From Hydractinia symbiolongicarpus (lineage: Eukaryota; Cnidaria; Hydrozoa; Anthoathecata; Hydractiniidae), in NCBI RefSeq assembly GCF_029227915.1, contig NC_079879.1, positions 4,712,001 to 4,776,000 of the forward strand: a stretch of DNA of 64,000 nt. Reading direction: 5' to 3'. A model generated the notes under the pieces. That model was given only the letters and a program-made list of their open reading frames with translations. It did not search any database and was not told the DNA's origin. Every line of letters begins with the position of its first letter. Position 1 is the first letter of the stretch. The position numbers and the translations under genes were made by a program. This document shows positions 38,901 to 49,114 of the stretch, piece after piece.

Positions 38901-38907
38901 AACGTAA
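29958..38907 (+). CDS. TBC1D14-like: TBC1D12/TBC1D14-type Rab GTPase-activating protein
   Basis: A Rab-GAP-family protein. The vertebrate relatives act on recycling endosomes through Rab11, and TBC1D14 also in autophagy. Inferred exons are 29958-30793, 35359-35724, 35830-35936, 36493-36671, 37212-37283, 37470-37598, 37871-37980, 38345-38448 and 38711-38907. Phases agree throughout and give 699 aa, matching the roughly 693 I recall for human TBC1D14. Residues 1-279 are acidic, Ser-rich and disordered. A conserved linker follows (KSWKVFGK, then [19 protein letters not shown]), then a charged coiled coil. The TBC domain (about 405-650) keeps the IxxDxxR motif ([10 protein letters not shown]) with its catalytic Arg and the YxQ motif (VGYVQGMS) with its catalytic Gln. 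It ends in the family-specific [18 protein letters not shown] block. Intron 1 (4.6 kb) holds several repeats. An AATAAA lies at 39092. An additional 5' coding exon cannot be excluded. Confidence 0.93.
30860..31737. mobile_element. Repeat element 'Z', copy 1, in TBC intron 1
   Basis: An 878-bp element begins AGAAGCCCTGGGGGCTCTAA and ends GCGCGGAAATTC. It has 10-bp subterminal inverted repeats (GAATTTCCGC at 30880, GCGGAAATTC at 31728). The interior contains three copies of a roughly 128-bp unit (31150-31510, opening AATCAAAATTTTGATG). Near the end, a unit of about 99 bp containing GGTCGATTTTTTCTC occurs twice (31549-31735). A second, shorter copy lies at 57701-58224. It is flanked by AACA on the left and AACT on the right. 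It has no coding capacity. The class is unclear; a non-autonomous DNA element is my best guess. Confidence 0.7.
33605..33725 (-). mobile_element. 121-bp minimal Helitron-like element
   Basis: Read on the minus strand it begins TCTATATTATAATACCCG and ends with the hairpin GTGGATTTTGCCAC, a short spacer and the terminal CTAG. It lies between host A and T. These are the expected marks of a Helitron end pair (5' TC, 3' hairpin then CTRR, A^T insertion). Both termini match those of the 740-bp units in the two arrays, with almost all of the interior absent. It lies in TBC intron 1. Confidence 0.65.
34035..34456. mobile_element. MITE-like palindromic element
   Basis: GGGGTTCA at 34035-34042 faces TGAACCCC at 34449-34456. 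The arms are AT-rich and share GCATGCTTTA-type blocks in inverse order. Near the middle lies a 17-bp stem hairpin (GCAAAAGTAAAGAGTGC, 6-nt loop, then GCACTCTTTATTTTTGC; 16 of 17 paired). No obvious target duplication was seen. It is in TBC intron 1. Confidence 0.5.
38091..38158 (+). repeat. tRNA-derived sequence (SINE or tRNA pseudogene), tRNA-Met-like
   Basis: GTAGTGGTAGCGCATTCGGT resembles a tRNA A-box region, and GGTTCAAATTT resembles a B box. Between them, TATTCATAAC sits where a CAT anticodon loop would be. The acceptor stem does not pair, so a working tRNA is unlikely. It lies in an intron of the TBC gene. Confidence 0.5.
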
Positions 38908-39091
38908 TGAATGAAACGCTATGTTCATAATAATAATAGTGTAAATAATATTTTTATAGTTCAATGATAAGACTTGTAAATATCTGCTGGTCAGTTAAAC
39001 CACGCTTCTGCTGGTCAGTTTAACTACGCTTATTTTTCAGTTTAGTCTTCGCCACAAAAAAACTGTATTTTTCAGTCATTGAAATGTGCTT

Positions 39092-39097
39092 AATAAA
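39092..39097 (+). terminator. Polyadenylation signal of the TBC gene
   Basis: AATAAA lies 185 nt after the TBC stop codon. It is the first canonical signal downstream. Confidence 0.5.
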
Positions 39098-39099
39098 GC

Positions 39100-40650
39100 A
39101 ATATATACAAAAAGATTTGACGGTTGGTAAGCTGTCGACAATAGTCAAGTATACGAAACGTTAATCAACTATGGATCTATTAAAATTTCTTAAAATAAGT
39201 TTTAAATTTTAGTTTAGAATAACGCTGTTTGCTTTTATGGTTTTCAAAAATTAATTCTGTAAGAAAATTAATTTATATCCTGATTTAGCGCACCTATATT
39301 GAAACGTCAATTTAGCGCACCTATGTTGAAATGTCAATTTTTCTGCTATATCTTTTACAACGCTTTTTATTCTAGTCAAGCTTTTCCAATATATATCTTT
39401 ATCTTAGGTGGAGATTTTTTGTCATGTTTAAACTGGTTTTGTTATGAGAATGAAATGAGCAAAAAAAAAAAAGAAATTTCACGATACAGTTTTTTTACAG
39501 AACAATGTCCAATTTTCTTATGTTTTCCTCGCTAAAATTTTGAATAAACCGAGAATTGTGATATAAGTTAGGAAATTATTTGACTTGATATGCTAGCTTT
39601 TTCAAATTTTCGTAACGTAATATGTATGAAGTATCAAGTCACAACCTTGTCAACAACAACCCTAAAAAGACGTGGGCGTCATGGTTAATATTATGGTGAT
39701 GTAAATGAGTGTTTCATACACGTGCATTCCCGATGAGTGGCGTGAATTTTAACCAATAACTGAGTTTTATTCTACTTCAAACAATTGAGTTTTCTGTGCA
39801 TAACTCAAATTTGGTTTTAGCAAAATTATCTAGGTACATGCATGTCGTTTGGTTTTTATTAATTTTCGGTTTATATTTTTAATTTTTCTTATTTTAGTAT
39901 ATGGGACATCTTTAAACTTGTTATACAATCAATTATTTCTATTTTTTTACAAATAAAGATAAGAAAGTCTATGCTTTTTTATCTTCACATTTGACCCTAA
40001 TGAAATCCTCTTCATGGCATTTAATAATAGGAATTCGACGAAAAATACATCTCGACGGGTACCCGCAGTCATTTTTTCTTTAAGATGTATTGAATTTTAG
40101 GAATTTATGAAAACTGCAGGAAAAGTATAATTTTGTGCAAGTTTCAAAAATAAATTGTCATCAAATTTGATAAATCAAGGAATTTTTTCTAGTTACTAAA
40201 TACTAAAATTTGAATGATACAAAACACTAGAATGCAAAATTTAACACGTAGCTTGTCTGGTTATTCATAGTATTTTTTTTTCTGTTTGTGATTTTTATTA
40301 TGAAAAAATAGCTGAAAATCAATGAACAAATCAGGGGAATTTTATTCCTGGATAACGGGAGCAATCCTCAATTATTATGTCATAAGGTCAGATAAAAATC
40401 TTTGAAGCTATTTTTTAAATGACTGATAAGCAGATTTTTATTCCTACAAAATATTAAAAATTATTTTGGTGTTAGGCCATCTTTAAAAGTGAAGATCTTA
40501 TTGTTCTACTAAACTCATTAAGATTTGTTGACATCAAAAAGCAAATAATCATAGCAGTAACTCTTTGAACAACTAAAATGCTATTTTTAATATTCTTTAC
40601 AATCATAAACGGATTTTGTGCCAAATAAATATATTGCCAAGCAGTCCCAA
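39100..40650. other. Intergenic region
   Basis: No gene is visible between the 3' end of the TBC gene and the 3' end of the minus-strand coiled-coil gene. The sequence is AT-rich and unstructured. Confidence 0.4.
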
Positions 40651-40736
40651 GCTTTATTTGCATTTTAAGGACCAGAATTCTGCTAAAATTGAAGTACATA
40701 GTAATAATAATAATAAACTGAAATGAGAGAATAAAT

Positions 40737-41687
40737 TTATAACGCATTTTCTTGACTTTTCTTAACTTTTTCCCACAGGTTGCTTAACTCTTCATGATGA
40801 GTTAATTGCCTTTCCATCTTTGAACAAACTTGATATAGGTTTTTACAGGTCTCATTTTTCGCGTATAACTCAGTCGAAATTTCGCTACATTTCTTCTCAT
40901 AAAATGCACATTTCTGACATTGATTGTTGTTAAATTTCAACTTTTTTAACGCCTTCTTTACATATTCCGCCTCGTCAGAAACACGTTTAAGTTCCTTTAG
41001 AAGCTCATCAATTTGATGCTGTCTTTCCTCTGAATTATCTTTAAGGAAAGTAGACATCTGAAACTTTAATTTGTCAATCTTTTCGTCTTTGCTTTTTACG
41101 ATTTGAGCATGTATTTCTCTTTCCTTTTTAAATTGAATTTCCAAATCAGATTTCAAACATCTAACATTTCCTTCGTGTTTTTTGGTTAAGGTGATAATGA
41201 TATCTGCATGTAATTGCTTTAGATTATCAATCTCTTTTGAGTGAGAAGTTAATATTTCCTTATTCTGAAGATTACTATTTTCATATTTACACATTTTGTC
41301 ATTTAAAGCTTTTCGTAACTTTTCCTTTTCTGCTTCGCACGCACCGTGTACCGACTTTGCTGTGATCAAAAGATCGTTTCTCGATTCCAGTTCTTGCTGT
41401 AGTTCTTCAATTTTATTTTTCTTAGACTTTATCTCATCTCTTAATTTATTTACAGTTTTTTGTAGTGCGTAATATTTTTCTTTAAATGAATCTTTATTGA
41501 AATTATTTCTTCTCTGAGATATGGTTGTATTACTCGCAGTAGCATTTTCGGGCAAAACGATATCGATTGCGGAACCTTCTAATGTGGTGTTTTTGTCTAA
41601 ACCAATGGACTGTGCATTTTTAACTATCCTTATGGGAGATTTGTGAAGTTTACCGGGGATAGCTCTTTGCGTTTTACGTTGAGACAT
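40737..41687 (-). CDS. Coiled-coil protein, unrecognised
   Basis: A single-exon 316-aa frame. Residues 1-60 are basic and probably disordered (MSQRKTQRAIPGKLHKSPIR). Residues about 65-305 are almost continuous heptad-type helix rich in Lys, Glu and Leu, broken near residue 255 by a Cys cluster (NQCQKCAFYEKKC, two CxxC-like pairs) that could bind metal or form a small knuckle. No signal peptide or membrane segment is present. The ATG faces that of PFDN5 157 bp away, implying a shared divergent promoter. A minus-strand AATAAA (40653-40658) lies about 80 nt after the stop. A centrosomal or ciliary role would be typical of such proteins, but nothing specific shows it. The frame's length and composition make a real gene likely. 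Confidence 0.75.
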   Translation of the reverse strand: MSQRKTQRAIPGKLHKSPIRIVKNAQSIGLDKNTTLEGSAIDIVLPENATASNTTISQRRNNFNKDSFKEKYYALQKTVNKLRDEIKSKKNKIEELQQELESRNDLLITAKSVHGACEAEKEKLRKALNDKMCKYENSNLQNKEILTSHSKEIDNLKQLHADIIITLTKKHEGNVRCLKSDLEIQFKKEREIHAQIVKSKDEKIDKLKFQMSTFLKDNSEERQHQIDELLKELKRVSDEAEYVKKALKKLKFNNNQCQKCAFYEKKCSEISTELYAKNETCKNLYQVCSKMERQLTHHEELSNLWEKVKKSQENAL

Positions 41688-41844
41688 ATTTGCATAAAAA
41701 GTATTAATACCGTGTTTTTTTTAAAAAAACTAAACTGATATAATGTTCTGCGATTTGTTTACAATCCGTGTCTACCATTTTGCGCAATCTCTGCAACATT
41801 TACGGACGCATGCGTAACCGCTATTCGACATAGACTAATTCAAA
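41688..41844. promoter_or_regulatory. Divergent promoter of the coiled-coil gene and PFDN5
   Basis: 157 bp separate the two ATGs. It contains the perfect palindrome ACGCATGCGT (41806-41815), similar to an NRF-1 site, and is richer in CG than its surroundings. The PFDN5 start context CAAAATGGCTGCC also resembles a YY1 site. No TATA box is seen, as usual for bidirectional housekeeping promoters. Factor identity is inference. Confidence 0.6.
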
Positions 41845-42342
41845 ATGGCTGCCGAAGGCGCGGGAGAGAAGATGCAGCAGATCCCTATCAATCAACTGTC
41901 AATACAACAGTTAGATCAAATTAAAAAAGATATTGACCAAGAAATTGGCATTTTAACAGAATCTGTCAATCAACTCAAGATAGCCCAACAGAAATTTAGT
42001 GATTCATTGGATAATTTAGGTCGTGTGACTGTTGATAAGAAAGGCAAAGAATTGATGGTTCCAATGACATCTTCTATGTATGTACCAGGATTTTTGGATG
42101 ACACGAGTACTGTAATGGTAGATATCGGTACTGGTTATTATGTCGAAAAATCTGTTGAAGATGGAAAGAAATATTTTAGGAGAAAGATAGAATTTGTTGG
42201 TAAGCAAGTTGAAAAAATCCATCCAGCTTTGCTGGAGAAGCAACGTGCACGTAGCGCATTAATTGAGGCACTGAGTGCAAAAGTATCTCAACAAATGTCT
42301 CAACAGCAGCTTAATTCAAAAGTAGAAGGACTAAAGACATAA
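41845..42342 (+). CDS. PFDN5: Prefoldin subunit 5
   Basis: An alpha-type subunit of the hexameric prefoldin co-chaperone, which hands nascent actin and tubulin to the CCT chaperonin in the cytosol. This is an intronless 165-aa frame (human, as I recall, 154). It shows the alpha-prefoldin layout: an N-terminal coiled helix (QLSIQQLDQIKKDIDQEIGI), a double beta-hairpin centre (GKELMVPMTSSMYVPGFLDD, then VMVDIGTGYYVEKS) and a C-terminal coiled helix ending in a Gln-rich stretch (SQQMSQQQL). The ATG sits in a strong context (CAAAATGG) and opens right after the divergent promoter. The downstream sequence contains a 253-bp segment that is duplicated further on. Confidence 0.95.
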   Translation: MAAEGAGEKMQQIPINQLSIQQLDQIKKDIDQEIGILTESVNQLKIAQQKFSDSLDNLGRVTVDKKGKELMVPMTSSMYVPGFLDDTSTVMVDIGTGYYVEKSVEDGKKYFRRKIEFVGKQVEKIHPALLEKQRARSALIEALSAKVSQQMSQQQLNSKVEGLKT

Positions 42343-42657
42343 AAACTATAAGCTACAGTATATATAACTATATATATTGTAGGCAATTACCTAGCTAGCT
42401 AGCTATATATATTTTCTAAGTCACTTTATTTAGGGAATATGAAAACCACTATGCATGTCTATGTACATTTTATCTTGTATAAATGAAAACTGAGCATGAA
42501 ATACCATTTTTAAGTAACAGGATATTTCTTTGTGTACGGTTAATGTCTGTATAAGTAATTCTTGTTCCTTTTTTGTTTGTTTGCTGAAGCACAAAGGTCA
42601 TGTGTGTGACATAATTATTCCCTCATTCAACATGCAATTTATATACAAAATTTTTAT

Positions 42658-43539
42658 AAGATTCTTATGTAGTTGAAAATTTGTGTAGAAATTTTGACTG
42701 TTTGCTCTATTTGGAATATTCACATGTTCTATGTATATACTGACTGTTTGTATTCTAAAAGACACCACATTTTTTAAATTCTCAGGTTATGATTTACTTG
42801 TAAGCTTAGAAATAATGTGTAAAAGTTGGTAACATTGGTTTCAAAAAAGAAAGTCTTAATAGGGAATAGGCCAAAATAAAAAAATCGTGACCCTAAAACC
42901 TCCCTACCCCGAAACGGATTTGGGGACCCAGGTTTGGAAAATTACCCAAATTGGTCCCAGGTGGTCCCTAGTTACCCACGCGGTTAAAAAACATTGACGT
43001 CACCACCTCGTTTCCAAGTTATTTGGCCTCAAAGTTTTAAGTGCATTGTAATGGCTTCACTAATCTTAATTAACTTTCCTTTGACGTCAATACTATTTTA
43101 TCGGTAAAGTTTGGTAAATTACAGAACAATTTTATAGGCGATGTTTTATAGAATTTGTTAAAGAAAATTTTGAAGAATGTAATCCACTTTGCAAAAGTGA
43201 CAGACAGACACACGGAATTAGCGTATTATTTTATAGACTAGTCGATAAGGCCCGTGGAAAAATCCACTTAGGCAGGATAACAGAGAAAGATTCTTATGTA
43301 GTTGAAAATTTGTGTAGAAATTTTGACTGTTTGCTCTATTTGGAATATTCACATGTTCTATGTATATACTGACTGTTTGTATTCTAAAAGACACCACATT
43401 TTTTAAATTCTCAGGTTATGATTTACTTGTAAGCTTAGAAATAATGTGTAAAAGTTGGTAACATTGGTTTCAAAAAAGAAAGTCTTAATAGGGAATAGGC
43501 CAAAATAAAAAAATCGTGACCCTAAAACCTCCCTACCCC
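42658..43539. repeat. Segmental duplication: 253-bp direct repeats flanking a copied Helitron segment
   Basis: 42658-42910 and 43287-43539 are identical by eye over 253 bp. The sequence between them, with its edges (42909-43288, 380 bp), is identical with no gap to 45153-45532, part of the Helitron array 1.6 kb further on. Both junctions show 2-bp overlap (CC at 42909-42910, AA at 43287-43288). The copied piece contains the unit boundary at 43237/43238. Confidence 0.85.
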
Positions 43540-43997
43540 CTCTGTTTTTTTACTCAGGTACTTACTGAGTTTTTATATTTATTTACAAGGCACTTGCATG
43601 CCAATTTTTAGGTCCCATACCTTGCAGAATCTAAGATATTTGCCATTACTCAAAACTACTTAAATTTTTATAAAATTCTTATAACTAGGAAAATTTATTA
43701 ACTTTTGTTGGGATTATTCTTGGAACTTGAAACTTTTAAGACAATTTTATTTTATCATAAGGAATAATTCTGAGAATTTTGGACACATGATTAACCCAGT
43801 TTTTTTAAATTTTACCTGAAAATAGAAGCTAATGAGATTTTCAGGCAAGTTTCGGCTTTTGTTCATGTGAATAAACCGGATGTTGAATAACTTTTATTTG
43901 ACTACCAGAAACTTTAAATAGAATGTTGAAATATGTTCTAGAACTAAAGTAATTCTAATCAGATAGTGCTGCCATTTTGTTTCTTCTATTATATACT

Positions 43998-46067
43998 ATA
44001 GTTGATAAGGCCTGTGGAAAAATCCACTTAGGCAGAAGGACAATGGAAAAGTAGGTTGTTTTAGATTTTTTGCTGACGTCAGCAGTGCAATTACAAAAAT
44101 ATTTGGCGAAATTTAGTTTATTCGTTGCCTGTACTATGTAGATGTTAAAACGCTGACCAAGAAAATGTATATGATCATATCTTTTTAATAAGCAGTTAAT
44201 GAGACATAAGGGTTTTAAAATTTTGCTGATGTCAGCAATGGCCAGTCAAACCCCCCAAATTTCTTTTTTAGAAATTTGTATACCTGCTGCCTTCATTGTA
44301 TAGGTCTTGAAACACTTATCAAGAAAATGTATAGGATCGCGTATTTTTGACAAACGGTTGCAGAGATATTAGGATTTGAAGGTTTTTCGATGACGTCATC
44401 AACCCGTCCATTCCGAAACGGATTCGGGGACCCAGGTTTGGGAATTACCCAAATTGGTCCTAGTTGGTCCCTAGTTACCGACGCGGTGAAAAATCATTGA
44501 CGTCACCACCTCGTTTCCAAGTTATTTGGCCTCAAAGTTTTAGGTGCACTGTAATGGCTTCATTAATTTAATATAGGATATTGACGTTAAAGTAGTGTTA
44601 TTTTCGTCGCGTGGTAACGTCAGAAAATTTAACATATTAGACATAACTTTTTCGGCAACATCAAAGGAAAATGAAGACATCCACTTTGCCTGTCACAGAC
44701 ACACAGACAGACACACCTAGCGTATTATTATATAGACTAGTCGATAAGGCCCGTGGAGAAATCCACTTAGGCAGATGGGCAATAGAAAAATAGGTTGTTT
44801 TAGATGTTTTGCTGACGTAAGCAGTGAAGATCCCACAAAAGTTAGAGAAATTTATTTTGTTATTTTATTGTAATGTGTAGAGGTTGAATCACGCTGATCA
44901 AAATAATGTGTAGGATGATATGTTTTCGAGGAACGCAAAAAGAGATAAAGTGTTTAAAAATTGTGCTGACGTCAGCAAAGGCCCGTGAGAACACAAAAAA
45001 CTTTTTCTCAGAAATTCATGTACCTGTTGCCTCCCTCGTATAGATCTTGAAACGCTGATCAAGAAAATGTATAGGATCATGTACTTTTGACCAACGGTTA
45101 CGGAAATATTGTGGTTTAAAGGTTTTTTGATGACGTCATAAACCCGTTCATTCCGAAACGGATTTGGGGACCCAGGTTTGGAAAATTACCCAAATTGGTC
45201 CCAGGTGGTCCCTAGTTACCCACGCGGTTAAAAAACATTGACGTCACCACCTCGTTTCCAAGTTATTTGGCCTCAAAGTTTTAAGTGCATTGTAATGGCT
45301 TCACTAATCTTAATTAACTTTCCTTTGACGTCAATACTATTTTATCGGTAAAGTTTGGTAAATTACAGAACAATTTTATAGGCGATGTTTTATAGAATTT
45401 GTTAAAGAAAATTTTGAAGAATGTAATCCACTTTGCAAAAGTGACAGACAGACACACGGAATTAGCGTATTATTTTATAGACTAGTCGATAAGGCCCGTG
45501 GAAAAATCCACTTAGGCAGGATAACAGAGAAAAACAACCATCATTTAAATTTTGCAGACATCAGCAGAGACCTGTGAAAACCCAAAAAAAATTTTTCAGA
45601 AATATGTATACCTGTTGCCTTCATCGTATAGATCTTGAAATGCTGATCAAGAAAATGTATATGATCATGTATCTTTGACAAACGGTTGCAGAGATATCAA
45701 GGTTTAAAGGTTTTTTGATGACGTCATCAAACCGTCCATTCCGAAACGGATTCGGGGACCCAGGTTTGAAAAACTTACCCAAATTGGTCCCAGGTTGTCC
45801 CTAGTTACCCACGCGGTGAAAAAACATTGACGTCACCACCTCGTTTCCAAGTTATTTGGCCTCAAAGTTTTAAGTGCATTGTAATGGCTTCACTAATCCT
45901 AATTAACTTTCCTTTGACGTCAATACTATTTTATCGGTAAAGTTTGGTAAATTACAGAACAATTTTATAGGTGATGTTTTATAGAATTTGTTAAAGAAAA
46001 TTTTGAAGAATGTAATCCACTTTGCAAAAGTGACAGACAGACACACTTAGCGTATTATTATAAGAGA
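43998..46067 (-). mobile_element. Helitron-like tandem array 1 (about 740-bp units)
   Basis: Three units abut head to tail: about 43998-44736, 44737-45481 and 45482-46067 (the last shortened). On the minus strand a complete unit starts TCTATATAATAATACG and ends with the hairpin GTGGATTTTTCCAC, 12 nt, then CTAG. At the outer end (46067), TCTCTTATAATAATACGC starts directly after host A. The 3' end near 43998 is diverged (CTATAGTTGATAAGG on the plus strand). Each unit carries several TGACGTCA octamers and the block CCGAAACGGATT...GACCCAGG. No RepHel protein is encoded, so the elements are non-autonomous. Confidence 0.75.
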
Positions 46068-48140
46068 TAAGTCTGTCAACTTTGATGCCATTTGGAAAAA
46101 ATCCTAGTATATTTAAATCATTCTTTTAAAAAACTACTTTTACCACTGCATGGAGTTTTAAGAGAGGATAAAAAAAATAAGATTTTTTCAGCATTTAACA
46201 GACAAGAAGTAAATTTGACATAGATTTATATGTTCTGGTCTGCAAAGTGCTATTAAGAATATCAAAAACCATGTTAAAAAAGAAACCTATGATCTTAAAA
46301 AACAGCAAGAAAATTTTAACTTCCTCCTATGGGGCGAAACACTATTTATGTCTGGATGACTATAAATGGTAGTTACATTTTTATTTGCATTCTAATAATA
46401 CAGTTGAGATGCTGATATATTGCATAGTAGAAAATTTAGGTATAATACTAAACAACCAACTGTGTAAAAAGGTTGTAGAAACCATTACATTGCAACGTAA
46501 TAACCATTCGCAAAATAAAATACCCCCTGTGAAAAAAAATCAATAAATGAAAATAATTTTATTCCTGTGATTGTCATGATATTAAACGTTTTTATGCACC
46601 TAGTTTCTAAAAACGTTAAGAATGAGATTTTGTCAAAAGTAATTACACACAGCTTAAAATAAAATGCAAAAAGTCGAGAATTGCATTAAAAGCGATTATT
46701 TCCATCAGTGTTTCTTTTCCTTTCAACTGAGAAGTTACTCAAGAAAAGTGTAAACGTCAATCCAACGTGGGTTAAAATATTTTTAGAAAAATCTGAACGT
46801 CAGATGGAAGATTCAGCATCATCTATTTCCTCCAATCCTACAAAAACTCCAGGATCTGTGAATTTGATGTTCTCTTAAGTTCTGAAAAACACGAATAAGA
46901 ACAAATTTATTGCACAGAAGTATATACGTATTCAGAATCCAAGGTAATTTAAACAAAAAACGAATAAAAACTAAAGAGTCATTGTTATTTATTACAAGCT
47001 CGTGAGCTTGTATTAAAACGCAAATGTGTCCTACAAGAATGGAAATTTTTGCCTCTCTGAGCACCGACACGGGAGTCGTCGTGTGTTCGAATCTCATCTT
47101 GGTAACTATTTTTACTTTTTTTTTCTTTTTTAAAAAGATAAGACAAGTGTTCAAAACACTTGTTTAACTAACTAGTAAATAAAGGTGTTTCCACCAAACT
47201 TTTTAAAAGTGAATTTAGGCAGAATTAACTGAATTAATGAATTTCGCAAATTTTGGGGTTTGTGGGTTTGTGGTCTTTCTTCTTCCTGTCAGTCGGTTCA
47301 CCCAAGACGGACCCATCGAAAATTAAAAGTTCGAGGAATTTCACGTTCAGGAAGGTCTCACAAATCAATTTTGAAAAATAAATGTGTAACAAATATTATT
47401 GCGTATCTGAATAGTAAAATATGTCGTGTCTAACTTCGTAACAAAAATCCCAATTTGATAGACAGCTTTTTGTAAACTTTATTCGCGAGGTTGTTTGCGT
47501 ATATCATACGTCTTGTTACTCTTCAGTTATCTTCCTTATTTTTCCTGAAAAAGAATTTGCAGGTCGTTTTGACTAAAATCCAAATAGGTGCTCGTTTCCT
47601 AAAGCGGAGGAGTGGGTGCTCATTCAAGGGGTATGCTCAATAAAAAATTATAATTTTCCTGAAAAATTTGAATGGGAAAAGTTGGGGTTTTCAGATGAAT
47701 ACAAATTTTATGTTTTGTTGTTTATGCATGTGTTTCATAGCAGGTTCCAGCCCGCGACTACTACAAGGCGCTACCAACCTGCAACATATTTTTTTTTATT
47801 TTTTAATGTTCTAATTAACAAACATAAGTTGTGTTTGGCGAATATTTATTTTACAAATATTTATTTAAAAACAAATAATAGTTATTATAATAGTTAATAA
47901 TATTCCGATGTATTTCGTAATCCGTATATATATAACATATTCAATATTTCTTATTTATTCTTTTTGACATAAAAATGAGAATTTTGTAAGATGTCGTTCC
48001 TGCTATTAAAAAAATGTATGTTGTCATTCGTCACAGAAACTTAAATGTTTCCTTTTGTTCTGTGTTAGGAAAACGATTTAACGAAAACAAACAAAAGTCA
48101 GAGTTGTTCATATATTTTCTTTTCTTTTTTTCTTCATTCT
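46068..48140. other. Intergenic region before the GPCR
   Basis: No supported gene. It holds a tRNA-like segment (47025-47110) and the presumed 3' UTR of the minus-strand GPCR, with a minus-strand AATAAA at 47954-47959. Confidence 0.4.
47025..47110 (+). repeat. Possible tRNA-derived repeat
   Basis: GTGTGTTCGAATCTCATCTT contains a near-perfect Pol III B box (GTTCGAATC). The sequence about 50 bp upstream weakly resembles an A box. No intact cloverleaf could be drawn, so this is more likely a SINE remnant than a tRNA gene. Confidence 0.3.
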
Positions 48141-48142
48141 GT

Positions 48143-49114
48143 TTATCTCGTGATTGTTGAAGCGGCGGAACTCGTTTGCAATTCAACCACCGCGTTTCTT
48201 CTCTCGAAAACCGCGTTTCTTCTTTTATAATGACGCTTTTTGCAGAACAACTTAATCATCAGCCTCCTAACGGGTGGGCAAAGAAATATATAAAAAACAG
48301 CGTCCAAAGTGAAAGCTAATTGATACGTAATATATATCGAGTGTTCGATTGCTTCAGGTAAAGTTGCACCTAACTGAAATGCGAAGAAATGAATGAAGTC
48401 TGGAAGAACAATAAGTAAAATAAAAGATAATATTAACAAAGTTGGTAAATAAAATGTTGAGTTGGTTATATTAACGCGAACACTTTTTCTTCGCCCAGTT
48501 CTGTCGTTTCCTGTGTTGATATCATTACTACATTTTGCTAAATTTGCTATTTTTTTGTTTCCCTTGCGGTACACCCTAAGGACGTAAGTGTAGGTGGTAC
48601 CAGCAACAATTAGAAAAATGGTCTCGATGATAGGATAGAAGTAGGTGTAGAACATCTTTCTGTAATCGAATTTATATACATAGTGAACTACGATAACAGC
48701 CAATGTAAACATGGTTGCCAGGAGCCATGTTACTAACATAACACGCTTTGTTTGCCTCGATGACCAGTACAAGGGATATTTTATATTCAAATACAACTCA
48801 AAGAATCTGTCTGTAGTAAGTAAGATCATGACAGCATAGTAGACAAAGGAAATACCAGAAAGTTGCAGAATATTCGCTACATGGTAAACATGAGTATCCA
48901 ATTTGCTTTTGAAACCTTTCGTGATGTCTCTTGCTAAACCGAAAGCTGCTAGAAGTAATTCTGATGAGCTTAGGTGAATAAGAAAGATTCTTTGGCTGCC
49001 ATTCATTTCAAGTTCTTTGATTTGAAGCAACAGGAACAGCCCAAACACGTGAAATAAAAATGGAAATAAATTTGCCACTACATACAACGCCAAAATGGCT
49101 GGTTCTTCTTCCAT
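48143..49114 (-). CDS. Rhodopsin-like (class A) G-protein-coupled receptor, intronless
   Basis: A 323-aa seven-transmembrane receptor. Hydrophobic helices lie at about residues 8-31, 42-62, 80-102, 126-146, 160-180, 222-243 and 264-288. Helix 3 ends in TTDRFFELYLNIKYPLYW, a DRY-type motif with the third residue changed to Phe, followed by the typical intracellular loop 2 KYPLYW. The usual NPxxY of helix 7 is replaced by LDAVFYIFLCPPVRRLM. A basic, Ser/Thr-bearing tail holds a tandem ERRNAVVE-like repeat (RRNAVFERRNAVVE). The third cytoplasmic loop is basic (RTGRRKSVRV), as expected for G-protein contact. Intronless orphan class A receptors of this sort are numerous in cnidarians. The ligand cannot be predicted. 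Confidence 0.85.
   Translation of the reverse strand: MEEEPAILALYVVANLFPFLFHVFGLFLLLQIKELEMNGSQRIFLIHLSSSELLLAAFGLARDITKGFKSKLDTHVYHVANILQLSGISFVYYAVMILLTTDRFFELYLNIKYPLYWSSRQTKRVMLVTWLLATMFTLAVIVVHYVYKFDYRKMFYTYFYPIIETIFLIVAGTTYTYVLRVYRKGNKKIANLAKCSNDINTGNDRTGRRKSVRVNITNSTFYLPTLLILSFILLIVLPDFIHFFAFQLGATLPEAIEHSIYITYQLAFTLDAVFYIFLCPPVRRLMIKLFCKKRHYKRRNAVFERRNAVVELQTSSAASTITR

Noticed and set aside
43238-43300. Possible CRISPR-like or satellite array of short direct repeats in the GTGGAAAAATCCAC regions
   Set aside because: The recurring unit is about 740 bp with Helitron-like ends, not a short repeat with unique spacers, and the genome is eukaryotic.
46819-47154. 111-codon minus-strand frame
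   Set aside because: It overlaps the tRNA-like repeat and poly-pyrimidine sequence; composition does not look protein-like.
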